From: Oscillospiraceae bacterium
Lineage (GTDB): Bacteria; Bacillota_A; Clostridia; Oscillospirales; Oscillospiraceae
Length of the DNA: 27,228 nt
Direction of reading: 5' to 3'
Assembly: GCA_021771675.1 (NCBI GenBank)
Contig: JAETOP010000045.1
Span: 1 to 27,228, forward strand
The translations under genes were made by a program, and so were the position numbers. This document shows, one piece after another, positions 21,150 to 27,228 of this stretch (the stretch's first letter is position 1; each line of letters starts with the position of its first letter). Below the pieces are notes generated by a model. It searched no databases and was not told the origin of the DNA. It saw nothing but the letters and a program-made list of their open reading frames with translations.

Positions 21150-23287
21150 ATGCAGACGCTATATATATCCATAGTAGGGAGTCCAGCACTGGCGGCGGAG
21201 ACACACCAAATCCGCAGTCTGCGGATGCCTGCCTGACCCTCGGCAGCCTGTTTGACGGCTCCGGGGGTTTTCCTTTGGGCGGGCTGCTTGCAGGCATCAC
21301 CCCTCTATGGGCTTCGGAGATTGAGCCGTTCCCCATCCGTGTGACCACAAAGCGGCTGCCCTCCGTGAAGCACTTGGGCGATATTTCTGCGGTGGATGGC
21401 GCAGAGATTGCCCCGGTGGACATCATCACCTTCGGCTCGCCCTGCACGGATATGTCGGTGGCCGGCAAGCGGGCGGGGCTTGGCGGGCAGCAGTCCTGCC
21501 TGTTCTATCAGGCAATCAGAATCGTAAAGGAAATGAGGTGTGCAACAGATGGAAAATATCCAAGGTTTATCGTGTGGGAGAACGTCCCCGGAGCCTTCTC
21601 ATCCAATAAAGGGGAAGACTTTAAGGCAGTCCTCGAAGCGGTCTGCTCCGTCAAAGACGAAAGTATTTCTGTACCTGGACCTCCAAAGGGGAGGTGGGCG
21701 AATGCCGGAAGCATCGTGGCAGACGGCTTTTCCCTCGCATGGCGGGTGTTTGACTCCCAGTTTTGGGGAATCCCCCAACGAAGGAAACGCATCTACCTTG
21801 TCGCAGATTTTGCAGGCGGGAGTGCCGGAAAGGTATTATTTGAGTCCGAAGGCGTGTCTGGGTATTCTGCGGAGGGCTTCCGTGCGTGGCAAGGAACTGC
21901 CGGAGGTGCTGCGGATTGCATTGGAGCGGCAGGCGGCATCTGCCTGAACGACCAGGGCGGGCAGAGGATGGACGTGACGGATGACGTGACCTGCACCCTG
22001 CGGGCAGAGGCGCACCATCCCCCGTGCGTATTGGAATCGGCCGGTTTCTGCACGGAGCATTCCGCAAAGGCGCGTGGGATTGGGTATGAGGAGGAAACCT
22101 CGCCCACGCTCCGTGCAGGGACGGTCCCGGCTGCGGTGGCGCTCTATGAGAACCATTCACAGGATACGAGATATACGGGGCCTTTGGAAACGGCGCCTAC
22201 GGTCAGCTCCACCTACGGCATGGGCGGCAATAACCAACCGTTCGTGGTGGAAACGCCAAAGACGCTGAAAATCCGCTCCGGCTGTGAGGGAGGCGGCAAA
22301 GGGGCGATCATACAGGATGACAAATCCGCAACTCTCTCCTGCAGCAATGACCAGACGGTGTTCGTGCCTTTCTGCAAGGGGTACCGCGCCCACTACAAAG
22401 GGGATGCGCCGACCTGGAAGGACGGGAAGGTGGCAAACACGCTGAACACCTTTGATGTCGGGGAGAGCCGCTGCAATGAGCTGGTGGTGCAGGCATACGG
22501 TATCTGCTCCAAGGACAGCAATGCCATGAAATCGGATAACCCGCACAGCGGATTTTATGAGGCGGATACCTCCCGGACTCTGGACGGGAACGGCGGGAAT
22601 CCCGGCTGCAACCAGGGCGGCATTGCCGTGGTGGCGGTGCAGGGCTCCATGATTGGCAGGAAGGATGAGAACGGGCCGCAGGGGAGTGGCGTGAATGAGG
22701 ATGTGTCCTTTACGCTTGACGCCGTGGACAGACACGCTGTTGCATACCCGACCTACTGCACGAGCAAGAATTCTCATTTCACACGGGCAGAAAAGGAACT
22801 GGCGAACACGCTGGTGGCTACGGATTATAAGGACCCTCCCGTCATCAACGATGTGCAGACCGCATCCGGCAAGGAGGTGTTCGGCACACTCTCGGCAAGC
22901 ATGGGCTCCAAGCAGTGGCTCGGCAACCAGGAGGCGTTCAGCGGGGATTACCATATCGTGGAGCCGGAGTATATTGTCCGCAGGCTGACGCCCACCGAGT
23001 GTGCGAGGCTGCAGGGCTTCCCGGACTGGTGGTGCGGCGGGCTTGGCACGGAGGAACCTACCGAGGAAGATTTAGTGTTCTGGAGGGAGGTCTTTGAGAC
23101 CCATCGGAAGATTGCAGGGACTTCCACGAAGCCCAAGACGGATAGGCAGATCATCAAGTGGCTGAAAGACCCTCATTCGGATAGTGCCGAGTATAAAATG
23201 TGGGGCAACGGCGTCGCACTGCCGAACGTATATTTCGTGCTTTCGGGGATCGTGTACTATGCACAGTTCCCGGACTTTTTATTGTGA
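21146..23287 (+). CDS. C5-cytosine DNA methyltransferase with a long repetitive insert
   Basis: 713-residue methylase, about twice the usual size. Catalytic motifs are complete: SLFDGSGGF (motif I, about residue 34), FGSPCTDMS with catalytic Cys100 (IV), WENVPGAFS (VI), QFWGIPQRRKRIYLV (VIII), RRLTPTECARLQGFP (IX, about 612) and WGNGVALP (X, about 687). Between VIII and IX lie some 390 residues, where typical enzymes have a target recognition domain of about 100. This insert repeats short units ending in TL or TV followed some 10-20 residues later by VV/VI-type strands (for example VTCTL, SPTL, SATL, ANTL, SRTL, SFTL, ANTL). Large inserts like this occur in phage enzymes of Clostridia. It likely modifies phage DNA against restriction. 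Coupled to the upstream methylase. Confidence 0.92.
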   Translation: MNADAIYIHSRESSTGGGDTPNPQSADACLTLGSLFDGSGGFPLGGLLAGITPLWASEIEPFPIRVTTKRLPSVKHLGDISAVDGAEIAPVDIITFGSPCTDMSVAGKRAGLGGQQSCLFYQAIRIVKEMRCATDGKYPRFIVWENVPGAFSSNKGEDFKAVLEAVCSVKDESISVPGPPKGRWANAGSIVADGFSLAWRVFDSQFWGIPQRRKRIYLVADFAGGSAGKVLFESEGVSGYSAEGFRAWQGTAGGAADCIGAAGGICLNDQGGQRMDVTDDVTCTLRAEAHHPPCVLESAGFCTEHSAKARGIGYEEETSPTLRAGTVPAAVALYENHSQDTRYTGPLETAPTVSSTYGMGGNNQPFVVETPKTLKIRSGCEGGGKGAIIQDDKSATLSCSNDQTVFVPFCKGYRAHYKGDAPTWKDGKVANTLNTFDVGESRCNELVVQAYGICSKDSNAMKSDNPHSGFYEADTSRTLDGNGGNPGCNQGGIAVVAVQGSMIGRKDENGPQGSGVNEDVSFTLDAVDRHAVAYPTYCTSKNSHFTRAEKELANTLVATDYKDPPVINDVQTASGKEVFGTLSASMGSKQWLGNQEAFSGDYHIVEPEYIVRRLTPTECARLQGFPDWWCGGLGTEEPTEEDLVFWREVFETHRKIAGTSTKPKTDRQIIKWLKDPHSDSAEYKMWGNGVALPNVYFVLSGIVYYAQFPDFLL

Positions 23288-23306
23288 CATTTTTTCTCAC
23301 ATACTG

Positions 23307-23369
23307 CTTGCTATTCCTGCCGTTCAGAGTGATTAATGTAGTACCGAAAAACGAAGGAGGTACAAAAAA
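23307..23369 (+). promoter_or_regulatory. Conserved leader, copy A (degenerate)
   Basis: CTTGCTATT at 23307-23315, ten variable bases, AGAG at 23326-23329, then GTA(C/G)TACCGAAA-type sequence ending at GTACC (23341-23345). GTACC can pair with GGTAC at 23359-23363, which overlaps the AAGGAGG ribosome site at 23354-23360 of the gene at 23370. The same order occurs at 24672 and 27162 with higher mutual identity. Confidence 0.65.
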
Positions 23370-24125
23370 ATGAGGTTTGAATTCAACAGGACAGGGGCAG
23401 AGCGGAAGGCGCTGGTGCAGGCAATGGGGGAGATTTTAGAGGTAAAGCCGAAATACCTCGGAATGCCGACAGCGGCTTACCAGGTGGATTACTTCCACAT
23501 CGACAAGACCGGCGCGGTGGAGTTTGACGACCGGGCGGACAGTGAGGAAATAGAGAACCTGCTGGAGCGGCTTGCGGAAAGAGGGATTGTCGCAGTCCCG
23601 GCAGAAACGGCGCAGGAAGGCGGCACGGCAGAAGAAAGCGCGGATGCGGAAAACAAAGCGGAGGAGCCGGAAACGGAGGCACAGGGGGCAGATCTGGGGC
23701 TTACGGTGGCAATGCCGAGGGATTCCTTCACGGATGCCGCGCTGGAGAACCTGCGGAAGCTGGTGGATGCCAAAGGGAGCCTGATTAAAAAGGCGCTGGC
23801 GGTTGACAGCCTCCCGATTGAAACGGACGGGGAGAAGGTTTCCTTCCCATGGTTTGCGGAGGGGCAGGACAGCGAATCGGTGAAAGCCTACACCCATTTC
23901 ATTGCCGCCATCTGCGACATGGCAAGGAACCAGAAGCGCATCACGGCGAAGGAAAAGCCTGCGGACAATGAAAAATACGCATTCCGGTGCTTCCTGCTCC
24001 GGCTCGGATTCATCGGGGCGGAATACAAGGGCGAGCGGAAAATCCTGCTGAAGAACCTCTCCGGCAGCTCGGCATTCAAAAACGGCGAAAGGAAGGAGGC
24101 GGTCAGCAGTGAACTTTCCGAATAG
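23370..24125 (+). CDS. Degenerate amidoligase paralogue (family usually labelled virulence-related)
   Basis: 251-residue protein of the family annotated as virulence-related in Firmicutes, without known function. It aligns with the amidoligase at 24750. Residues 110-146 (GLTVAMPRDSF..., LENLRKLV, GSLIKKALAVD) match amidoligase 118-154 without gaps, 11 of 37 identical. The C-terminal 202-239 (KYAFRCFLLRLGFIGAEYK and on) match 275-312 with 22 of 38 identical. Weaker similarity covers residues 20-73 and VSFPWF. The catalytic positions are changed: the HIH pair becomes T112/A114, and EFR becomes SFP, and about 56 residues between them are missing, as is the GVEVE motif. Residues 78-108 form an acidic linker. 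A non-catalytic partner or regulator of the amidoligase is plausible (inference). AAGGAGG is 9 bases before the ATG. Confidence 0.8.
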   Translation: MRFEFNRTGAERKALVQAMGEILEVKPKYLGMPTAAYQVDYFHIDKTGAVEFDDRADSEEIENLLERLAERGIVAVPAETAQEGGTAEESADAENKAEEPETEAQGADLGLTVAMPRDSFTDAALENLRKLVDAKGSLIKKALAVDSLPIETDGEKVSFPWFAEGQDSESVKAYTHFIAAICDMARNQKRITAKEKPADNEKYAFRCFLLRLGFIGAEYKGERKILLKNLSGSSAFKNGERKEAVSSELSE

Positions 24126-24339
24126 GGAGATTGTGGAGCGTGTCCGCAGGGAGTACCCTGCAGGCACACGGGTGGAGCTTGTACGGATGGACGATGTGCA
24201 GGCCCCGCCCATCGGGACGCGGGGAACAGTCGAAGGTGTGGATGACACGGCGAGCGTCATGGTCGCATGGGACAACGGCAGCAGCCTCCATGCAATTTAC
24301 GGCGAGGATGTGGTGCGCAGGATAAAGGAGGATGAATAG
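24109..24339 (+). CDS. DUF4314 protein
   Basis: 76-residue protein. It reads IVERVRREYPAGTRVELVRM, then IGTRGTVEGVDDTASVMVAW and DNGSSLHAIYGEDVVRRI, the SH3-like beta barrel pattern of DUF4314. Proteins of this family are small, single-domain and frequent beside the virulence-related and amidoligase genes in Clostridia. No function is established. GTG 24109 is the start, with AAGGAGG at 24093-24099 and 9 bases of spacing; it overlaps the previous gene by 17 bases, so translation is probably coupled. Confidence 0.85.
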   Translation: MNFPNREIVERVRREYPAGTRVELVRMDDVQAPPIGTRGTVEGVDDTASVMVAWDNGSSLHAIYGEDVVRRIKEDE

Positions 24340-24621
24340 ATGGAGCAGGACATTCTGAAACAGCTTTATTTTGGTGAGATCGTGCCGTGGGAGAACCGGA
24401 ACGACAAGACGCCGGAGATGGCAGAGCTTGCGGAGCGCATCGACGGGGAGATTGAACGCCTAAAAGGGCTGTTGGACAGTGAGGGGAAGGCACTGCTGGA
24501 GAAACTTCTGGACGATGCCTCCGACCTTGAGTGCAAGACCATCTGCGAAGGCTTTAAGGACGGATTCCGGCTTGGCGCACAGATCACGGCAGCCTCCATG
24601 GAGGGCCTGAAAAAGCCATAA
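24340..24621 (+). CDS. DUF6809-like small helical protein
   Basis: 93-residue protein starting MEQDILKQLYFGEIVPWENR. The rest is helical: RIDGEIERLKGLLDSEGKAL, LEKLLDDASDLECKTICEGF and KDGFRLGAQITAASMEGL. The IVPWE motif and the final GFRLG.Q....... helix are features I connect with DUF6809 proteins, which are common next to DUF4314 in gut Clostridia. GGAGGATGAATAG supplies the ribosome site; the ATG immediately follows the DUF4314 stop. It is the last gene of this transcription unit; leader copy B follows. Confidence 0.75.
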   Translation: MEQDILKQLYFGEIVPWENRNDKTPEMAELAERIDGEIERLKGLLDSEGKALLEKLLDDASDLECKTICEGFKDGFRLGAQITAASMEGLKKP

Positions 24622-24623
24622 AA

Positions 24624-24749
24624 TACACAAAAAACTGCGGAAAACATTGTGTAATATATGCCTCGAATTGACTTGCTATTATCCCCTTTTAGAGCGAATA
24701 TGTGTACTACCGAAAGGGAAAACACACAAAGAAAACGGAGGAAAACAGC
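24624..24749 (+). promoter_or_regulatory. Conserved leader, copy B
   Basis: Starts with TACACAA (24624-24630), has TTG..YA.TATATG-type sequence near 24644-24657, CTTGCTATTATCC from 24672, and a 36-base block from 24691 identical to 27181-27216. TGCTATTAT reads as an extended -10 promoter element. TGTGT (24701-24705) could pair with ACACA (24722-24726) around a CCGAAAGG mini-hairpin. CGGAGG at 24736-24741 is the ribosome site of the amidoligase gene. Confidence 0.7.
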
Positions 24750-25697
24750 ATGAACGCAAAGTTAGCAAGGCAGGTTGAGGAAATGAAAAAGCAGACCATC
24801 GGGGTTGAGGTGGAGATGAACAGCATCGCAAGGAGCAGGGCGGCGAAAATTGCAGCGGACTTCTTCGGAACAGGCAGGCATGAATACACGGCACGCAGGA
24901 ACGGCTACGAAACCTACTCCGCATGGGACGCGCAGGGCAGGGAGTGGAAATTCCAGAAGGACGTGAGCATCGCGGGGCCTGACAGCGAAAAGTGCGAGCT
25001 GGTGACGCCCATCCTTACCTACGGGGACATGGAAACCCTGCAGGAGCTTATCCGGCAGCTACGGCACGCTGGAGCGAAGAGCGACGCGGGAAGGGGCTGC
25101 GGGGTACACATCCACATCGGGGCGAAAGGCCACACGCCGCAGAGCCTCAGAAACCTCGCCAACATCATGGCAGGCCATGAAAGCCTGATAGCGGATGCCT
25201 TAAACCTTGACCGCTGGAGGATGAACCGCTACTGCCGCACGGTTGACCCACGGTTTTTGGAGCAGGTCAACAGAAAGAAACCTTCCACGATGGCGGCCCT
25301 TGCGGACATCTGGTACACAAGCCACGGCGCAAGCTACGGCAGGGACCAGCACTACAACGACAGCCGCTACCATATGCTCAATTACCACGCAACCTTCACC
25401 AAAGGCACGGTCGAGTTCCGGCTCTTCCAGTTCGACGAACCGGGCGACGGGCGCAGGGGCGGCCTCCACGCAGGGCAGCTTAAAAGCTACATCCAGCTCT
25501 GCCTCGCACTCAGCCAGATGGCGAAGGAAGTAAAGACGGCAAGCCCGAAGCCGCAGCAGAGCGAGAACCCGAAATACGCCATGCGGACATGGCTCCTCCG
25601 GCTCGGCTTCATCGGGGACGAATTCAAGACCGCAAGGGACATCCTCACAAGGAGGCTTGCAGGGGACGCATCCTTCCGAAACGGAAGGGCCGCTTGA
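24750..25697 (+). CDS. Amidoligase (COOH-NH2 ligase, glutamine synthetase fold)
   Basis: 315-residue protein of the Amidoligase_2 type. Motifs in order: TIGVEVEMNSI (E20, E22, ATP/metal site), EWKFQKDVSIAG (D71), KCELVTPIL (E83), CGVHIHIGA (H120, H122), and TVEFRLFQF (E222, R224). This is the complete glutamine synthetase-like active site. Such enzymes join a carboxyl to an amine using ATP; several prophage and bacterial members are paired with gamma-glutamylcyclotransferases, as here, and are proposed to attach amino acids or peptides to proteins, small molecules or cell-wall fragments. Substrate here is unknown. The tail (270-312, LLRLGFIGDEF) is shared with the upstream paralogue. Start ATG 24750 has CGGAGG 8 bases ahead. 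It is the first gene under leader B. Confidence 0.88.
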   Translation: MNAKLARQVEEMKKQTIGVEVEMNSIARSRAAKIAADFFGTGRHEYTARRNGYETYSAWDAQGREWKFQKDVSIAGPDSEKCELVTPILTYGDMETLQELIRQLRHAGAKSDAGRGCGVHIHIGAKGHTPQSLRNLANIMAGHESLIADALNLDRWRMNRYCRTVDPRFLEQVNRKKPSTMAALADIWYTSHGASYGRDQHYNDSRYHMLNYHATFTKGTVEFRLFQFDEPGDGRRGGLHAGQLKSYIQLCLALSQMAKEVKTASPKPQQSENPKYAMRTWLLRLGFIGDEFKTARDILTRRLAGDASFRNGRAA

Positions 25698-25707
25698 AGG
25701 GAACGCG

Positions 25708-25794
25708 GGAGGTAGCCTCCTGCCACCTTGCCTGCCGCGGAAACGGCAGTGGACCGCTCCGGCGGTCTTAAGGTGGTAGAAGGGTGCCCCCTTC
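25708..25794 (+). ncRNA. Dense RNA-like structure between amidoligase and cyclotransferase genes
   Basis: A short hairpin (GGAGG 25708-25712 with CCTCC 25716-25720) precedes a three-way junction: outer stem CCACCTT (25723-25729) with AAGGTGG (25770-25776), arm 1 CTGCCG (25732-25737) with CGGCAG (25744-25749), arm 2 GACCGC (25752-25757) with GCGGTC (25762-25767). GAAGGG (25779-25784) with CCCTTC (25789-25794) follows. Every stem is perfectly paired. It could be a cis-regulatory RNA for the cyclotransferase gene or a processed small RNA. No known class is claimed. Confidence 0.55.
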
Positions 25795-25813
25795 GGAAAG
25801 GATGGATTTCAAG

Positions 25814-26506
25814 ATGGAAAAAAGATACTACATTGCTTACGGCTCAAACTTAAACATCCGGCAGATGCGGATGCGCTGCCCCGGGGCGAGGATTATCGGC
25901 ACTTCGGTGATTGAGGGCTACCGTCTGCTGTTCAAGGGCAGCAGGACCGGCTCCTACCTCACCATCGAGCCACAGGAGGGCGCAAGCGTCCCCGTGGCGG
26001 CATGGGCGGTGACGGAGGAGGATGAGGCGGCGCTTGACCGCTACGAGGGCTTCCCCCACTTTTACTACAAAAAGGAGATGGAGCTGCCCCTTAAAGGGAT
26101 TAAGACCGGAAAGGTGCGGCTGCGGAAGGTTTTCGTCTACATCATGCATGAGGACCGCCCGCTTGGGGTTCCGAGCGGGTTCTATATGGAGACCTGCAGG
26201 CAGGGCTACCAGAGTTTCGGATTCGACGAGGCATTTCTGGAACGGGCGTATGCCGACAGCAGGGAGAAATTTCCGGGCGGGTGGAAGACCGGGGACGCCT
26301 GCTTCATGGTGACCAACCGGAAGAACGGCTGCACGGGCAACTACACCGTGCTGGGATTCGATGGGAAATATTTCTGGCTCCAGAACAGCAGGGGCAGCCG
26401 TTACCGCGCATCCGCAGGCCGGATGTTCCGCAGCAAGGTGGAGGCGCTTGCCCCACGGCAGGAGAATATGGACTTAGGAGGAAACAGCGATGAAAGAAAC
26501 AGATAA
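25814..26506 (+). CDS. Gamma-glutamylcyclotransferase-type protein with C-terminal extension
   Basis: 230-residue protein. Residues 1-160 carry the cyclotransferase (GGCT/AIG2) fold: RYYIAYGSNLNIRQM (YGSN loop at 9-12), a WAVTEEDEAALDRYEGFP stretch with the catalytic Glu at 78, and RKVFVYIMHED. Enzymes of this family release pyroglutamate from gamma-glutamyl-amines, undoing an amide bond to Glu. The last 70 residues (GDACFMVTNRKNGCTGNYTV and on) form an extra strand-rich domain not needed for the family fold. Next to an amidoligase, it could trim or recycle the ligated product (inference). ATG 25814 is chosen from the family start; ATG 25802 and GTG 25784 are in frame but poorly placed. Overlaps the next gene by 17 bases. 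Confidence 0.85.
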   Translation: MEKRYYIAYGSNLNIRQMRMRCPGARIIGTSVIEGYRLLFKGSRTGSYLTIEPQEGASVPVAAWAVTEEDEAALDRYEGFPHFYYKKEMELPLKGIKTGKVRLRKVFVYIMHEDRPLGVPSGFYMETCRQGYQSFGFDEAFLERAYADSREKFPGGWKTGDACFMVTNRKNGCTGNYTVLGFDGKYFWLQNSRGSRYRASAGRMFRSKVEALAPRQENMDLGGNSDERNR

Positions 26507-26699
26507 TATTGCGAGGATTTCGGTCTGCCCACGATGCGGGCAGACCTACCACGGGAGGCCGGCAGTTTCGCGGGCGGACGGCAGAACGCCGCTCTGCCCG
26601 GACTGCGGCACCAGGGAGGCTCTGGAGAGCATCGGGGTGGACGGGAAGGAGCAGGAACAGATTCTGGAAGCCATCCACAGGTGCTACGGCAGGGGATGA
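26490..26699 (+). CDS. Small zinc-ribbon protein
   Basis: 69-residue protein with CPRCGQTYHGR and, 21 residues on, CPDCGTREALESIGV, giving a complete four-Cys zinc ribbon, followed by a C-terminal helix (EQEQILEAIHRCY). It resembles small zinc ribbons common in Firmicutes phages and conjugative elements; it could bind DNA, RNA or a protein partner. GGAGGAAACAGCG precedes the ATG with 8 bases of spacing, a leader nearly the same as that before the amidoligase (GGAGGAAAACAGC). Confidence 0.8.
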   Translation: MKETDNIARISVCPRCGQTYHGRPAVSRADGRTPLCPDCGTREALESIGVDGKEQEQILEAIHRCYGRG

Positions 26700-26728
26700 A
26701 AATTATAAAGGCAAAGGAGCGTACAGCT

Positions 26729-27109
26729 ATGGAAAAAAGGACAGAGGTCATCCAGGAGTGGATTGACGCAAGAAGGGAACGGGGCGAGGCTGCAACAAAA
26801 TGTATGTTTTACATCACCGTCCCGAAAGACACCGACCTTTACAAGGATGAAACCATCAAGAAAATCGAGGGCATCCTTGATAAGAACCATGTCAGCCACG
26901 GCCATGTGGATACGGTCTGCGGCGCATGGAACCTGAACCGGGACTGGATTGAGACGGGCGAGATCGACTGCATTGTGGAATTCTGCGGGGTGTACCCGGT
27001 CAATTGGGACATGGACGATGTGGCGGAGCTTGAACGGATGGAAACCGAAGGGGAGATCATCGTCCTGGTTGACTGGATAGAGGACGGGAAACACATCCCT
27101 AACCATTGA
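26729..27109 (+). CDS. Uncharacterised acidic protein of the amidoligase unit
   Basis: 126-residue protein, not recognised. It starts MEKRTEVIQEWIDARRERGE; the centre has TKCMFYITVPKDTDLYKDET and HVSHGHVDTVCGAWNLNRDW, and the end is acidic with IDCIVEFCGVYPVNWDMDD. A pattern of alternating strands and helices suggests one alpha/beta domain. Cys and His residues are present, but not in a clear metal-binding arrangement. ATG 26729 has AAAGGAG 9 bases upstream; ATG 26696, overlapping the previous stop (ATGA), is an alternative that adds 11 residues. It is the last gene before leader copy C. Confidence 0.7.
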   Translation: MEKRTEVIQEWIDARRERGEAATKCMFYITVPKDTDLYKDETIKKIEGILDKNHVSHGHVDTVCGAWNLNRDWIETGEIDCIVEFCGVYPVNWDMDDVAELERMETEGEIIVLVDWIEDGKHIPNH

Positions 27110-27113
27110 AAAC

Positions 27114-27228
27114 TACACAATTTCTCCTGCAGATATTTGCACAGTATATGTTCAAAATCCGCTTGCTATTATCCGCAGAAAGAGCGAATATGTGTACTAC
27201 CGAAAGGGAAAACACAGAAAGCGGAGGA
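27114..27228 (+). promoter_or_regulatory. Conserved leader, copy C, cut by the window edge
   Basis: TACACAA at 27114-27120 lies exactly 48 bases before CTTGCTATTATCC (27162), the same distance as in copy B. The 36-base block 27181-27216 is identical to 24691-24726. The window ends in GCGGAGGA, a ribosome binding site, so another gene under this leader starts within a few bases beyond it. Confidence 0.7.

Noticed and set aside
19893..23287. The two methylases as a restriction-modification system
   Set aside because: No restriction endonuclease partner is next to them; solitary phage methylases explain the arrangement better.
24672..24696. TTGACT near 24668 as the -35 element of a standard promoter in leader B
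   Set aside because: No -10 element lies 16-18 bases downstream, and the hexamer is not conserved in copies A and C; the extended -10 TGCTATTAT is a better candidate, though copy A does not keep it fully.

Overview
The window looks like chromosomal DNA of a gut-type Clostridia bacterium, probably Lachnospiraceae. The grounds are strong AGGAGG-type ribosome binding sites, occasional TTG and GTG starts, a LytTR/GHKL regulatory pair, and protein families that are common in that group. No rRNA or tRNA gene is visible, so the assignment rests on protein character only.

Bases 1-7100 form a worn accessory region. It holds a deletion junction joining the first codons of a comM/yifB-type gene to the last 50 codons of a LytTR regulator, a GHKL sensor kinase that has thus lost its visible partner, three uncharacterised secreted- or surface-associated-looking small proteins (one of the DUF6033 type), an AT-rich orphan gene, a four-helix membrane protein, a doubly frameshifted pseudogene, a membrane protein with a zinc ribbon, and two tandem Com-like zinc-ribbon proteins closed by a strong terminator.

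Bases about 7100-19900 are the replication and packaging-entry half of a siphovirus-type prophage, all on the + strand and tightly coupled. The order is a sigma-region-4-like protein, two small proteins, a DUF2800 RecB/Cas4-like nuclease, a DUF2815 ssDNA-binding-type protein, a family A DNA polymerase, three small proteins including a DUF4406 protein, a PD-(D/E)XK nuclease, a PrimPol-VapE primase-helicase, a candidate origin, a VRR-NUC nuclease, a SNF2 helicase broken by a 7-bp insertion inside its Walker A motif, an ArpU-like late regulator, an HNH nuclease and a P27-type small terminase. No integrase, repressor or structural gene is in the window.

Bases 19893-27228 lie where the large terminase would be expected and carry an accessory cassette instead. 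It starts with a ParB-fused adenine/N4-cytosine-type DNA methylase and a C5-cytosine methylase with a very long repetitive insert in its target recognition region. Then come three transcription units, each preceded by a copy of a conserved leader. The first encodes a protein of the family usually labelled virulence-related, plus DUF4314 and DUF6809-type proteins. The second encodes an amidoligase, a gamma-glutamylcyclotransferase-type protein, a zinc-ribbon protein and an unknown protein. The third starts just past the window edge.

The most notable observation is that the virulence-related protein aligns along most of its length with the amidoligase encoded 1.4 kb downstream, but lacks the amidoligase catalytic residues. 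The cassette thus appears to contain an active amidoligase, a degenerate amidoligase paralogue and a cyclotransferase under shared leader control. This would fit a small-molecule or peptide-tagging system carried by the phage. The function is inference; the similarity and the repeats are seen directly.
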